From Methylococcaceae bacterium (lineage in GTDB: Bacteria > Pseudomonadota > Gammaproteobacteria > Methylococcales > UBA1147), in the NCBI GenBank assembly GCA_022616595.1, contig JAKEEL010000101.1, forward strand, positions 1 to 7,303: 7,303 bases of DNA, in the 5' to 3' direction. Made by a program: the position numbers and the translations under genes. The notes beneath the pieces were generated by a model, which saw only the letters and a list, made by a program, of their open reading frames with translations, was not told the origin of the DNA and did not search any database. Below, piece by piece: positions 1-6,229 of the stretch (positions are counted from its first letter, which is position 1; the number at the start of each line of letters is the position of its first letter).

Positions 1-115
1 GCATTCCATTGGTCGCAATGGCGGTTGCAAGGCCCAGATTCTTTCCGTGCTTCAAAACCTCCGCCAGCGGTTTGTATAAGAGTGGTTCTCCGCCGGAAAT
101 GCATAAATAACCGTT
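1..115 (-). pseudogene. Radical SAM enzyme fragment, apparently 5'-truncated
   Basis: Read on the minus strand, this stretch encodes CISGGEPLLYKPL, then a helix-like segment, then ATAIATNGM at the window edge. This is the second strand and following helix of a radical SAM TIM barrel: the GGEP motif contacts SAM, and TNG lies on the next strand. The family should carry a CxxxCxxC cluster-binding motif a few dozen residues upstream. The same frame runs back to a TAG at 293-295 with no ATG, GTG or TTG and no such motif. The two other minus-strand frames do not supply the motif either. The upstream residues (for example SDRARRTSAQEAS) do not look like radical SAM sequence. I infer that the 5' part is deleted or replaced, with the break somewhere around 105-130. 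The rest of the gene lies outside the window, so subfamily and substrate cannot be named. Rare alternatives are a CTG or ATT start, or an assembly error. Confidence 0.6.
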
Positions 116-339
116 TGCGTGGTTACAAATACCATTGAACGACGCTTCTTGTGCCGATGTCCTGCGCGCTCGGTCCGATTCACCGCGCCAGCAACCGGTG
201 GATTTGTTTAACGTCGGAAAAACAAGAGGCGCCGCGACCAGTGCATTACAGTGTTCAAGCGGCTTGCGGCTGGATAATGAGCGACCCCTGTGCTATGTTG
301 TTTCAAGGATCGCCACGACGTCCTATTTCCACAAAAACC

Positions 340-344
340 AGGAA
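340..344 (+). promoter_or_regulatory. Ribosome binding site supporting a TTG start at 352
   Basis: AGGAA lies 7 bases before the TTG at 352-354. The ATG codons further upstream in the same frame (151, 277, 295) lack a comparable site and would add residues that look like translated noncoding DNA. The site therefore decides the start of the sulfatase-like gene. Confidence 0.55.
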
Positions 345-351
345 CGCAGAA

Positions 352-2301
352 TTGAAAATCTCATGTAATCGACATCGCCTCGGGTGGTGTTTCGCGAGTG
401 TCTTCGCGTTGGGAGTATTGGCAGTCCTGATCATCGCTGGCCTCGATCTGGTCACTCGCGGAATCCAGTGGGCGGTCGACCGGGAGTTGATCGCGATAAA
501 ACCTCCGGATAAGGCGGCGATCCAATTCCAGTTGCGCGGCTCGGATTTGAAACCCTACCGAGCGGTCCCGGAGACGCCGCGTTCAGTTACACGCGACAAA
601 CCGACCCGTTTATTGGAATCGCCGCTGCATGTCGAACCGGCGAACTCGGCGGGACGGTTCTCCGTAGCGTTGGACGGTCACCAGCGGAACGCTTTAGTCG
701 GAAAGGTTCCGTTTGCGTTTACTGCCGAGCTTATCGTGCCGGAGCAGGGCGAACTTTGGCTCAGCCTCAACTGCGAACTTCCAGATTTCGGTTTCCAAAG
801 CGTTCGGTTTCGAGTAACCGTTCGCGAAGCGGGGCAAGAACATATCGTGCTGGATCAACTGCTCAGCACGCTTCGTGCGGAATGGGAAAATGCACGCGTT
901 GATCTTTCCGAGTGGGCCGGCACGAAGGTTCAGTTGCATTTTGAATCCACCGCGGTTGAAACGGCGGCGGAACAAAGCCTTTCTTCCAAGGATCGTGTTC
1001 AAGCCTACTGGGGTGACTTGTTGATCCGCTCGAAGACCTGGCAACCCGGCCGTCCGAACATCGTTGTGATGCTGTTGGATACCTTGCGGCCGGACCATTT
1101 GGGAACTTACGGTTATTCGCGCCCGACCAGCCCCAACATCGACGCGCTGGCGGCCACGGGTGTCCGCTTCGAGCGGGCCATCTCATCAGCGCCGTGGACC
1201 GATCCTTCGGTCATGGCCTTTTTCACTTCGCTGCACCCCTCGGACCTGTGGGAACCCGCACCGCACGAGCATTGGGTCCGCAAACCCGTACCGGACGGTA
1301 TACCGACGTTGGCGAGCGTTTTGTCGGAGGAGGGCTATTACAACATTGCGGCGTCGGACCATCCCGGCATTCACTTTGGCCGCTTTGGACGCGGGTTCGA
1401 CGTATACGCGTCTTTATATCATGGAGACGGTGAATATACGCAATGGCGTAAGACTCCGCCGGAGAACCTTTTGGCCAGATTTGCAAAATTGCTGAAATCG
1501 CAAAGCGCTGCCGACGGTTTATTTCTGTATCTTCATCTGATTTACCCTCACCTGCCCTACGTCGCTCCCCGGAAATACCTGGATTTGTTCGGACCCGGTA
1601 CGGACAAAATCGAGAAAGCCAATCTCGAGAAAGTCATCAACCTCTACGATGCCGAAATCAGAATGACCGATGACGTAGTGGGGGCGGTGATGCAGATATT
1701 GGCCGCAGAAGGGGTGACCAAGAACTCAATTCTGGTGATCCTGTCGGATCATGGAGAAGGGTTCTGGGAACACGATCTGTTCGAGCACGGCAACTCGCTC
1801 TACAACGAGCTGTTGCGTGTTACGCTGATCATGCATGCACCGGGACGGCTGCCGGCCGGAAAGTCGGTGACCCGTACCGTTCGCGTCATCGACGTGATGC
1901 CTACACTGCTTGATTTGGCCGGGGTGGAGTCGCCGCCGGAACTGCGAGGTTCCTCGTTGCTCGAAATGATCCGGGATCAGCCGGACGAAAACCGGCTGGC
2001 ATACAGCGAGTTTCCGCATTCGCAAATCATATTCGGACACAGTATTCAATCCGAGGCTCTGAAACTGATCGTGCCTGATGCAGAACGCGACACGCGGGAG
2101 ATCTATGATCTCGCGCGGGATCCAAAAGAGTTGCTGCGGTTGAACGAGTTTCCCGGCAGCGGCGCGGACGAGATGGTCGGCGTGATGGAATCGCTGCGCA
2201 GTGCGGCCCGACAACATCGCATCAACCTGCACGCCGAAGAAACTGCGCCGTCCAAGGATACGATTGAACGGCTGCGTACGATGGGCTACGTCGATGAATG
2301 A
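352..2301 (+). CDS. Membrane-anchored sulfatase-like hydrolase/transferase (alkaline phosphatase superfamily)
   Basis: From the TTG start the protein has 649 residues. Residues about 11-34 form one membrane anchor after a short basic N-terminus, so the bulk should lie in the periplasm. Residues about 60-225 are rich in short beta segments (for example LWLSLNCEL, VRFRVTV, VQLHFES) and may be a beta-sandwich; I cannot assign a family. The catalytic domain starts near residue 234 with RPNIVVMLLDTLRPDH, where Asp243 is the expected metal ligand. It continues with HLIYPHLPY (His395, His400) and SDHGEGFWEH (Asp466, His467, His474), and ends with EIYDLARDPKE and LRTMGYV, both typical of sulfatase C-termini. 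The nucleophile loop reads APWTDPS, placing Thr283 where true sulfatases have the Cys or Ser converted to formylglycine. Thr is used by related phosphoethanolamine and phosphoglycerol transferases. Sulfate-ester hydrolysis is therefore doubtful; phosphoester or phospho-group transfer chemistry is possible. The substrate is unknown and no neighbour suggests one. Confidence 0.88.
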   Translation: MKISCNRHRLGWCFASVFALGVLAVLIIAGLDLVTRGIQWAVDRELIAIKPPDKAAIQFQLRGSDLKPYRAVPETPRSVTRDKPTRLLESPLHVEPANSAGRFSVALDGHQRNALVGKVPFAFTAELIVPEQGELWLSLNCELPDFGFQSVRFRVTVREAGQEHIVLDQLLSTLRAEWENARVDLSEWAGTKVQLHFESTAVETAAEQSLSSKDRVQAYWGDLLIRSKTWQPGRPNIVVMLLDTLRPDHLGTYGYSRPTSPNIDALAATGVRFERAISSAPWTDPSVMAFFTSLHPSDLWEPAPHEHWVRKPVPDGIPTLASVLSEEGYYNIAASDHPGIHFGRFGRGFDVYASLYHGDGEYTQWRKTPPENLLARFAKLLKSQSAADGLFLYLHLIYPHLPYVAPRKYLDLFGPGTDKIEKANLEKVINLYDAEIRMTDDVVGAVMQILAAEGVTKNSILVILSDHGEGFWEHDLFEHGNSLYNELLRVTLIMHAPGRLPAGKSVTRTVRVIDVMPTLLDLAGVESPPELRGSSLLEMIRDQPDENRLAYSEFPHSQIIFGHSIQSEALKLIVPDAERDTREIYDLARDPKELLRLNEFPGSGADEMVGVMESLRSAARQHRINLHAEETAPSKDTIERLRTMGYVDE

Positions 2302-2369
2302 TCGGGACGGCAATGCCAAGGGCAATGCGGACTTCGGGCGTGTGTGCGCCAGACATGCCTGCCCGGACC

Positions 2370-2401
2370 TTGCTGCGGGCCGTGTGCGGCAGGGATATAA
2401 T
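2370..2401 (+). promoter_or_regulatory. Candidate promoter P1 upstream of the peroxiredoxin gene
   Basis: A perfect TATAAT stands at 2396-2401. The best -35-like hexamer, TTGCTG at 2370-2375, is 20 bases away, longer than the ideal 17. If used, it would leave a leader of roughly 165 bases containing a CCCC/GGGG hairpin (2428-2440). This is a sequence match only. Confidence 0.3.
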
Positions 2402-2481
2402 CCCCGCGCAACGGACGACTGAATTTTCCCCGATGAGGGGGGTCTGTGTATTCTGAGGGTTCCGCGGAGGGGCTTTCGTCC

Positions 2482-2510
2482 TTGGGTCACTGCGATCCCC
2501 GCGATATAGG
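2482..2510 (+). promoter_or_regulatory. Candidate promoter P2 upstream of the peroxiredoxin gene
   Basis: TTGGGT (2482-2487) and TATAGG (2505-2510) are separated by exactly 17 bases, a sigma70-like arrangement with imperfect hexamers. It would give a leader of about 55 bases. I saw no clear OxyR site, though such sites are too degenerate to exclude by eye. Confidence 0.3.
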
Positions 2511-2572
2511 CATCCAGGTTTCGGAACCCGGCAACCACACGAATACTTTCAGCACGAAAGAGGAGGGATAAA

Positions 2573-3235
2573 ATGTTACTGCGAATTAATGATGTAGCTC
2601 CCGATTTCACCGCCAATACGACGATGGGCGCGATCCGTTTTCATGAGTGGATCGGCGATAGCTGGGCGATTTTATTTTCCCACCCCAAGGACTTCACACC
2701 GGTCTGTACCACAGAACTCGGCTATATGGCGGGTATGGAGTCCGAATTTGCCAAACGCAATTGCAAAGTCATCGGCTTGAGCGTGGACCCTGTCGCCAGC
2801 CATTCGGGATGGCTCAAAGATATCGAGGAAACCCAGGGGAACGCTGTCAAGTACCCGCTGATCGCCGACACGGATTTGACAGTCGCGAAACTCTATAATA
2901 TGTTGCCGGCCGACGAACCCGGCACCTCCGACGGACGGACCGCCGCGACCAATGCCACGGTCCGTTCGGTATTCATCATCGGGCCCGATAAGAAAATAAA
3001 ACTGATGCTGACTTATCCGATGACGACCGGCCGGAATTTCGATGAAATTCTGCGGGTTCTCGATTCGATGCAATTAACGGCGAAATACAAGGTTGCGACT
3101 CCGGTCAACTGGAAAAACGGCGAAGACGTGATAATCGTACCCGCGGTTTCCGATAGCGAGGCCAAGGAGATGTTTCCCGAAGGCTGGCAGACCATCAAAC
3201 CTTATTTGCGAAAAGTCAAGCAACCGAGCGCCTGA
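2573..3235 (+). CDS. 1-Cys peroxiredoxin, Prx6 family
   Basis: This 220-residue thiol peroxidase reduces hydrogen peroxide and alkyl hydroperoxides, presumably in the cytoplasm since no signal peptide is present. The active site reads FTPVCTTE, with peroxidatic Cys45 and Thr42, and Arg131 in TVRSVF completes the catalytic triad. The PVCTTE form, the total length, and the extended C-terminal domain (TPVNWKNGEDVIIVP, then a FPEGW segment) mark the Prx6 group rather than AhpC or BCP. The only other cysteine, Cys64, is not at a usual resolving position, which fits a 1-Cys mechanism using an external thiol. The start is clear: AGGAGG at 2561-2566 lies 6 bases before the ATG, the strongest ribosome binding site in the window. 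The gene seems to be its own transcription unit, with a 271-bp leader before it and a strong inverted repeat after it. Confidence 0.95.
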   Translation: MLLRINDVAPDFTANTTMGAIRFHEWIGDSWAILFSHPKDFTPVCTTELGYMAGMESEFAKRNCKVIGLSVDPVASHSGWLKDIEETQGNAVKYPLIADTDLTVAKLYNMLPADEPGTSDGRTAATNATVRSVFIIGPDKKIKLMLTYPMTTGRNFDEILRVLDSMQLTAKYKVATPVNWKNGEDVIIVPAVSDSEAKEMFPEGWQTIKPYLRKVKQPSA

Positions 3236-3249
3236 GCTTCGCCGGTTCG

Positions 3250-3283
3250 TCTCTGAACAGATTCTTGAAGATCTGTTCAGAGA
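3250..3283 (+). terminator. Perfect 13-bp inverted repeat after the peroxiredoxin gene, possible terminator
   Basis: TCTCTGAACAGAT (3250-3262) and ATCTGTTCAGAGA (3271-3283) are exact reverse complements around an 8-base loop, TCTTGAAG, starting 14 bases after the peroxiredoxin stop. A stable RNA hairpin is expected. No T-run follows, so it is not a classical intrinsic terminator. It could terminate weakly, protect the mRNA 3' end, or act as a dyad protein-binding site for ctaA downstream. Confidence 0.5.
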
Positions 3284-3311
3284 TCCGGGCCGGACGAATG
3301 CGCTCTGCGTT

Positions 3312-3317
3312 TATAAA
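3312..3317 (+). promoter_or_regulatory. Possible -10 element (TATAAA) upstream of ctaA
   Basis: TATAAA within an AT-rich patch matches the -10 consensus at five of six bases and is the only AT-rich spot in this gap. The bases about 17 upstream (around 3289-3294) do not resemble a -35 box. It would give a leader of about 130 bases. Confidence 0.2.
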
Positions 3318-3363
3318 TTTCCGGTGTATTCAGACGCTTCCGTGAACTTCGAAGGAGCCGTGG

Positions 3364-3389
3364 TCGGTGGAGGACAAACTCCGCACCGA
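3364..3389 (+). other. Bulged hairpin in the ctaA leader
   Basis: TCGGTGGAG (3364-3372) can pair with CTC (3379-3381) plus CACCGA (3384-3389), leaving a 2-base CG bulge and a 6-base loop. It lies about 70 bases before the ctaA start, which lacks a recognisable Shine-Dalgarno sequence. A role in translation control is only a guess. Confidence 0.3.
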
Positions 3390-3457
3390 AGCGCACAGGG
3401 GATAGCGCGGGCGGCGGATTCCTGACCGGAACACGCGATCGAACATCATCTTGTACA

Positions 3458-4453
3458 ATGAATCCCGCGCCACCTGTTCAGAAGTTTAAAGTTCTAGGCA
3501 GTCTGACTATTCTCGCCGTCTATGTCCTGATACTCGTCGGCGGTATCGTCCGGGCTTCGGGCGCCGGCTTGGGCTGCCCGGACTGGCCGACCTGTTTCGG
3601 CCGCTGGATGCCGCCGACCTCGGTGTCCGAACTTCCGCAAGACTACCAGAAAACTTATGCCGACTCGGGTTATGCCGATACCCGCTTCAATGTCACCAAG
3701 ACCTGGACCGAATATCTGAATCGGCTGACCGGCGCCGGCATTGGTTTTCTGATCTTTTTGACGCTGGTTTTTTCGTGGTCCTTCCGCAAATCCGATCCAA
3801 GGGTATTTTATCTGTCGCTCGGCACGTTTTTTCTGGTCGGCTTCCAGGGATGGCTGGGCGCCGTCGTGGTTGCCAGCCAGCTCCAGCCCGGAATGATCAC
3901 CGTGCACATGATTGTGGCGCTCGTCATCGTCGCGCTTTTGATCTACGCGATTACCCGGTCGCAGATCAGGGTCTTCAAGCAAGGCCCGCCGGTCGATCTT
4001 CACCCACGCTTCAGAGCCGTGCTGCTGACCGCGATGGCGATGACCCTGCTTCAGGTCCTGATGGGCACCCAGGTACGTGAATCCGTGGACACGATTGCGG
4101 CGGCCTATCAACTCGAAAACCGCCACCTGTGGAGAAGTCATTTCCCGTTCATTTTTTATATCCACAGATCCTTCGCCGCGATCATTCTGTTCACCAACGC
4201 TTGGTTGATCTGGCAGTTGCTGCGAAAAGTGACGGCGCGAAGCTATCTGTTTCGCTGCGCAATGGCTCTCGGACTGTTCATTGTGATCGGAATCCTGACC
4301 GGGGTCACGATGGACCGGCTCGGCATTCCCGCGGCTGCCCAGCCGGTTCATTTATTGATGGCGGCACTGGCGTTCGGAATGCAGTTTTTTATCTATATTT
4401 CGCTATCTTATTCAAGTCTTGGGCAGGCCGCCGCCGTCTCCCGAGTCCTCTAG
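3458..4453 (+). CDS. ctaA: Heme A synthase (CtaA/COX15 family)
   Basis: This 331-residue multi-pass inner-membrane protein should oxidise the C8 methyl group of heme O to the formyl group of heme A, for aa3-type cytochrome oxidases. The first helix (about 13-32) is followed by VRASGAGLGCPDWPTC, the signature external loop with the Cys40/Cys46 pair. Candidate heme-binding histidines are His150 (TVHM), His236 (YIHRS) and His298 (PVHLL), each in a hydrophobic segment. The usual EXXHR motif reads EYLNR (Glu85, Asn88), so one expected histidine is Asn. That variant, together with MPPTSVSELP and FNVTKTW, resembles Bacteroidetes CtaA as I remember it. Upstream in-frame codons offer no alternative start, and the ATG has only a poor ribosome binding site. 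No oxidase subunits, ctaB or surf1 lie beside it. Its stop overlaps that of the opposing SPOR gene. Confidence 0.93.
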   Translation: MNPAPPVQKFKVLGSLTILAVYVLILVGGIVRASGAGLGCPDWPTCFGRWMPPTSVSELPQDYQKTYADSGYADTRFNVTKTWTEYLNRLTGAGIGFLIFLTLVFSWSFRKSDPRVFYLSLGTFFLVGFQGWLGAVVVASQLQPGMITVHMIVALVIVALLIYAITRSQIRVFKQGPPVDLHPRFRAVLLTAMAMTLLQVLMGTQVRESVDTIAAAYQLENRHLWRSHFPFIFYIHRSFAAIILFTNAWLIWQLLRKVTARSYLFRCAMALGLFIVIGILTGVTMDRLGIPAAAQPVHLLMAALAFGMQFFIYISLSYSSLGQAAAVSRVL

Positions 4454-5361
4454 GGCTTACAGTTGCCAGGGTCGATAACCTGGAGTTCCGTGGCCTCGAA
4501 GCCCGATCCGTGTAATCTTGCGGGTAATTCGCCTGCCGCATCGTGCCAAGGGAACACCAGGAAATATGCGGTTCTTTCTGACAATTTTGCTTCAACCCTG
4601 GCCTCAATCTGTTTCGCTTCGAGTTCTTTCTGCAGGACTGCCGCGCGTTCGCGGGTTTTAAAAAATCCCAGGGAAATACCGCCGCGCAGCGTTCCTTCAT
4701 TGATCATCCAAAGATCCCTGAGGCCCCGGTCGTTCAACATTTTGACATTGGCTTTCGAGGCTTCAAACGATTCCGCGGCCGGATAGAGGACCATAAAGCC
4801 CGACTCGACATCGATACGTTCCGCCTTGGCCATAGGCGCCAGGCCCAATTGCCGGAAGTCCGCGGCGATGCGCGAAAAACTGGCCCCGGAAGATCTCGGC
4901 CCGAGTCTGTAACAGAGTCTTTCGGATCCAGCCGTGAACCCCGAGGACTCACCAGCCTGGACGACCGAAATCGAATCAGGCGCTTCCGGAAAGCCGATCA
5001 CGGAGCCTTTCTGGTAACCGTTGATTTGTCTGATTACCTCCGACTCGAGAAAGTCTTCGACTAGACTGGTCGACTGTTGGTCGATGGATTCGAACAAGCC
5101 TTGATTGAAGGACTGGAAAACGACTGGATCCAGGTCGGAACGAGCCGGGTTGAATCCACTTGGCCTTCCCTTGTGTGTGTCGAACTGTGTTGGTTCCTTT
5201 GTTGCGGGGATCTCTCCGGCCAGAATAATCCGCTCGATCGACGGATCTTCAATCCGCCGCAGCGCCGCATCGGTGAGCGAACCGGAACGCTCGTGGCCAA
5301 AATATTCCCAAACGAAGAGGACAACATTCAGGGATACTAAAACAAAGAAGATGAATTTCAC
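4450..5361 (-). CDS. Membrane-anchored SPOR-domain protein
   Basis: This 303-residue protein has one N-terminal membrane helix (residues 4-20, FIFFVLVSLNVVLFVW), placing the rest in the periplasm. Residues about 30-140 look like a low-conservation linker. CYRLGP at 150-155 begins a degenerate SPOR-like half. Residues about 186-270 form a SPOR domain, running from GFMVLYPA through a central RGGISLGFFKTRERA stretch to AYFLVF. SPOR domains bind peptidoglycan lacking stem peptides, often at division sites, so a cell-envelope role is likely, but the precise job is not known. The start is GTG (5359-5361) with AAGGA (plus-strand TCCTT, 5369-5373) 7 bases before it. It follows coaX by 88 bp, in the arrangement I know from other Gammaproteobacteria. 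Its TAG stop lies in the CTAG shared with ctaA. Confidence 0.85.
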   Translation of the reverse strand: MKFIFFVLVSLNVVLFVWEYFGHERSGSLTDAALRRIEDPSIERIILAGEIPATKEPTQFDTHKGRPSGFNPARSDLDPVVFQSFNQGLFESIDQQSTSLVEDFLESEVIRQINGYQKGSVIGFPEAPDSISVVQAGESSGFTAGSERLCYRLGPRSSGASFSRIAADFRQLGLAPMAKAERIDVESGFMVLYPAAESFEASKANVKMLNDRGLRDLWMINEGTLRGGISLGFFKTRERAAVLQKELEAKQIEARVEAKLSERTAYFLVFPWHDAAGELPARLHGSGFEATELQVIDPGNCKP

Positions 5362-5392
5362 GCGCGAATCCTTTTGTTTACCCGAGAATCAG

Positions 5393-5412
5393 GCGGAAAC
5401 TCGCTCTTCCGC
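5393..5412 (-). other. Small hairpin between coaX and the SPOR gene
   Basis: GCGGAA and TTCCGC are perfect complements (5393-5398 and 5407-5412) around an 8-base loop. No T-run follows on the minus strand, so it is probably not a terminator. It could mark an mRNA processing or pause site, or be chance. Confidence 0.2.
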
Positions 5413-5449
5413 TTCTACTTCGGCATGTTCTTCCAGGTGACACAAGCAT

Positions 5450-6208
5450 TCAGGCCTTTGCTGCGGCGGATCCGCCGGCTGACTCGATCACCGCCAGGCC
5501 TTGCAACACCAGGTTCGGCATAGCTAAGTACGAAACCCGAAGCCTCTCCATCACAAGTTCCGCATCCCCTCCGGTGATCAGGAGCTTCAGCTTGGTCTTG
5601 AGGGATTGTTCCGCTTCCTCGAGCAGCTTCTCGATCAACCCGGCTGCCGCGGTCAGGGTGCCGCTGTAGATTCCGGTACCGGTATCCAATCCGAGCAATG
5701 CGCCGGGAACCAATCCGTCGAACGATAGCTTGCGAGTTCCCCGGATCAGGGCATCCTGCATCAGTTTCACCCCGGGACAGATCACACCGCCCTGATGGCG
5801 GCCTTGGCCATCGACGACATCCACGGTAATCGCGGTACCGCAGTCCGCTATACAGACCGGTTCCTTGAACATAGCCCGCGCCGCGACCATTGAAATCCAT
5901 CGGTCCACACCGAGCTGATCGGGGTTTTGGTAGCCATTTTCAACTCCATAGCCTTTGCTGCAAGAATGAATAAACTCGACGAACACCGGCCACTGACTGT
6001 CGATCCATCGCTGAAGTATTCGGTCAGTCTCCTCTCCCAGAACATTTGACACCAGAATCCGTGCGGGCGGCTCAAGCTTGTTCCAGATCCCGTCGAAATC
6101 GAAAATTCCGTCGATGGACTGTACGGGCCTTCCAGGCTCCAAGCGGTCCTGCTTCTTGAACGCCCATTTCAATCTCGAATTGCCGATATCGATCAAGAGA
6201 GATGACAA
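5450..6208 (-). CDS. coaX: Type III pantothenate kinase
   Basis: This 252-residue cytoplasmic enzyme phosphorylates pantothenate with ATP, the first committed step of coenzyme A synthesis. CoaX enzymes belong to the ASKHA fold and are not feedback-inhibited by CoA. Visible motifs are IDIGNSRLKW near the N-terminus (phosphate-binding, Asp7), GVDRW at 101-105 (pantothenate site), DCGTAITVD (Asp122, catalytic region), GGVICPGVKLM at 140-150 and ITGGDA near 211-216. Length and motif order are normal. The start is TTG (6206-6208), with AGAGG 10 bases upstream on the minus strand; there is no in-frame ATG or GTG before the upstream stop. It lies between birA and the SPOR gene on the same strand, which groups two cofactor genes, for biotin attachment and CoA. 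Its 148-bp separation from birA is wide for a tight operon. Confidence 0.95.
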   Translation of the reverse strand: MSSLLIDIGNSRLKWAFKKQDRLEPGRPVQSIDGIFDFDGIWNKLEPPARILVSNVLGEETDRILQRWIDSQWPVFVEFIHSCSKGYGVENGYQNPDQLGVDRWISMVAARAMFKEPVCIADCGTAITVDVVDGQGRHQGGVICPGVKLMQDALIRGTRKLSFDGLVPGALLGLDTGTGIYSGTLTAAAGLIEKLLEEAEQSLKTKLKLLITGGDAELVMERLRVSYLAMPNLVLQGLAVIESAGGSAAAKA

Positions 6209-6229
6209 GATTGGGAAGCCTCTGCAAAA

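Noticed and set aside
291..299. TGCTATGTT as an extended -10 promoter for the sulfatase-like gene
   Set aside because: Only four of six -10 bases match and no -35 hexamer stands at a suitable distance.
151..351. N-terminal extension of the sulfatase-like protein from ATG 151, 277 or 295
   Set aside because: The extra residues look like translated noncoding DNA, none of these ATGs has a good ribosome binding site, and TTG 352 has one and places the membrane anchor at the N-terminus.
1..2301. Radical SAM fragment as a sulfatase-maturating enzyme paired with the adjacent gene
   Set aside because: The visible residues do not resemble that subfamily, the gene looks truncated, and the neighbouring enzyme lacks the Cys or Ser that would be modified.
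2428..2440. CCCC-GATGA-GGGG hairpin as a terminator for the sulfatase-like gene
   Set aside because: The stem is only 4 bp, it lies well over 100 bases after the stop, and no T-run follows.
2298..2456. 52-codon frame starting in an ATGA overlap with the sulfatase-like stop
   Set aside because: The coupling position is attractive, but there is no family resemblance, composition is odd (several Cys and Met, many Arg), and the frame contains a candidate promoter; more likely chance.
1726..2616. Long minus-strand open frame opposite the sulfatase-like gene
   Set aside because: It is a frame shadow of a gene with clear motifs, runs across the peroxiredoxin start, and its translation has no recognisable domain.
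3494..4351. Long minus-strand open frame inside ctaA
   Set aside because: The translation is rich in Arg, His, Gln and Gly without a domain, as expected for the antisense of a membrane protein gene.
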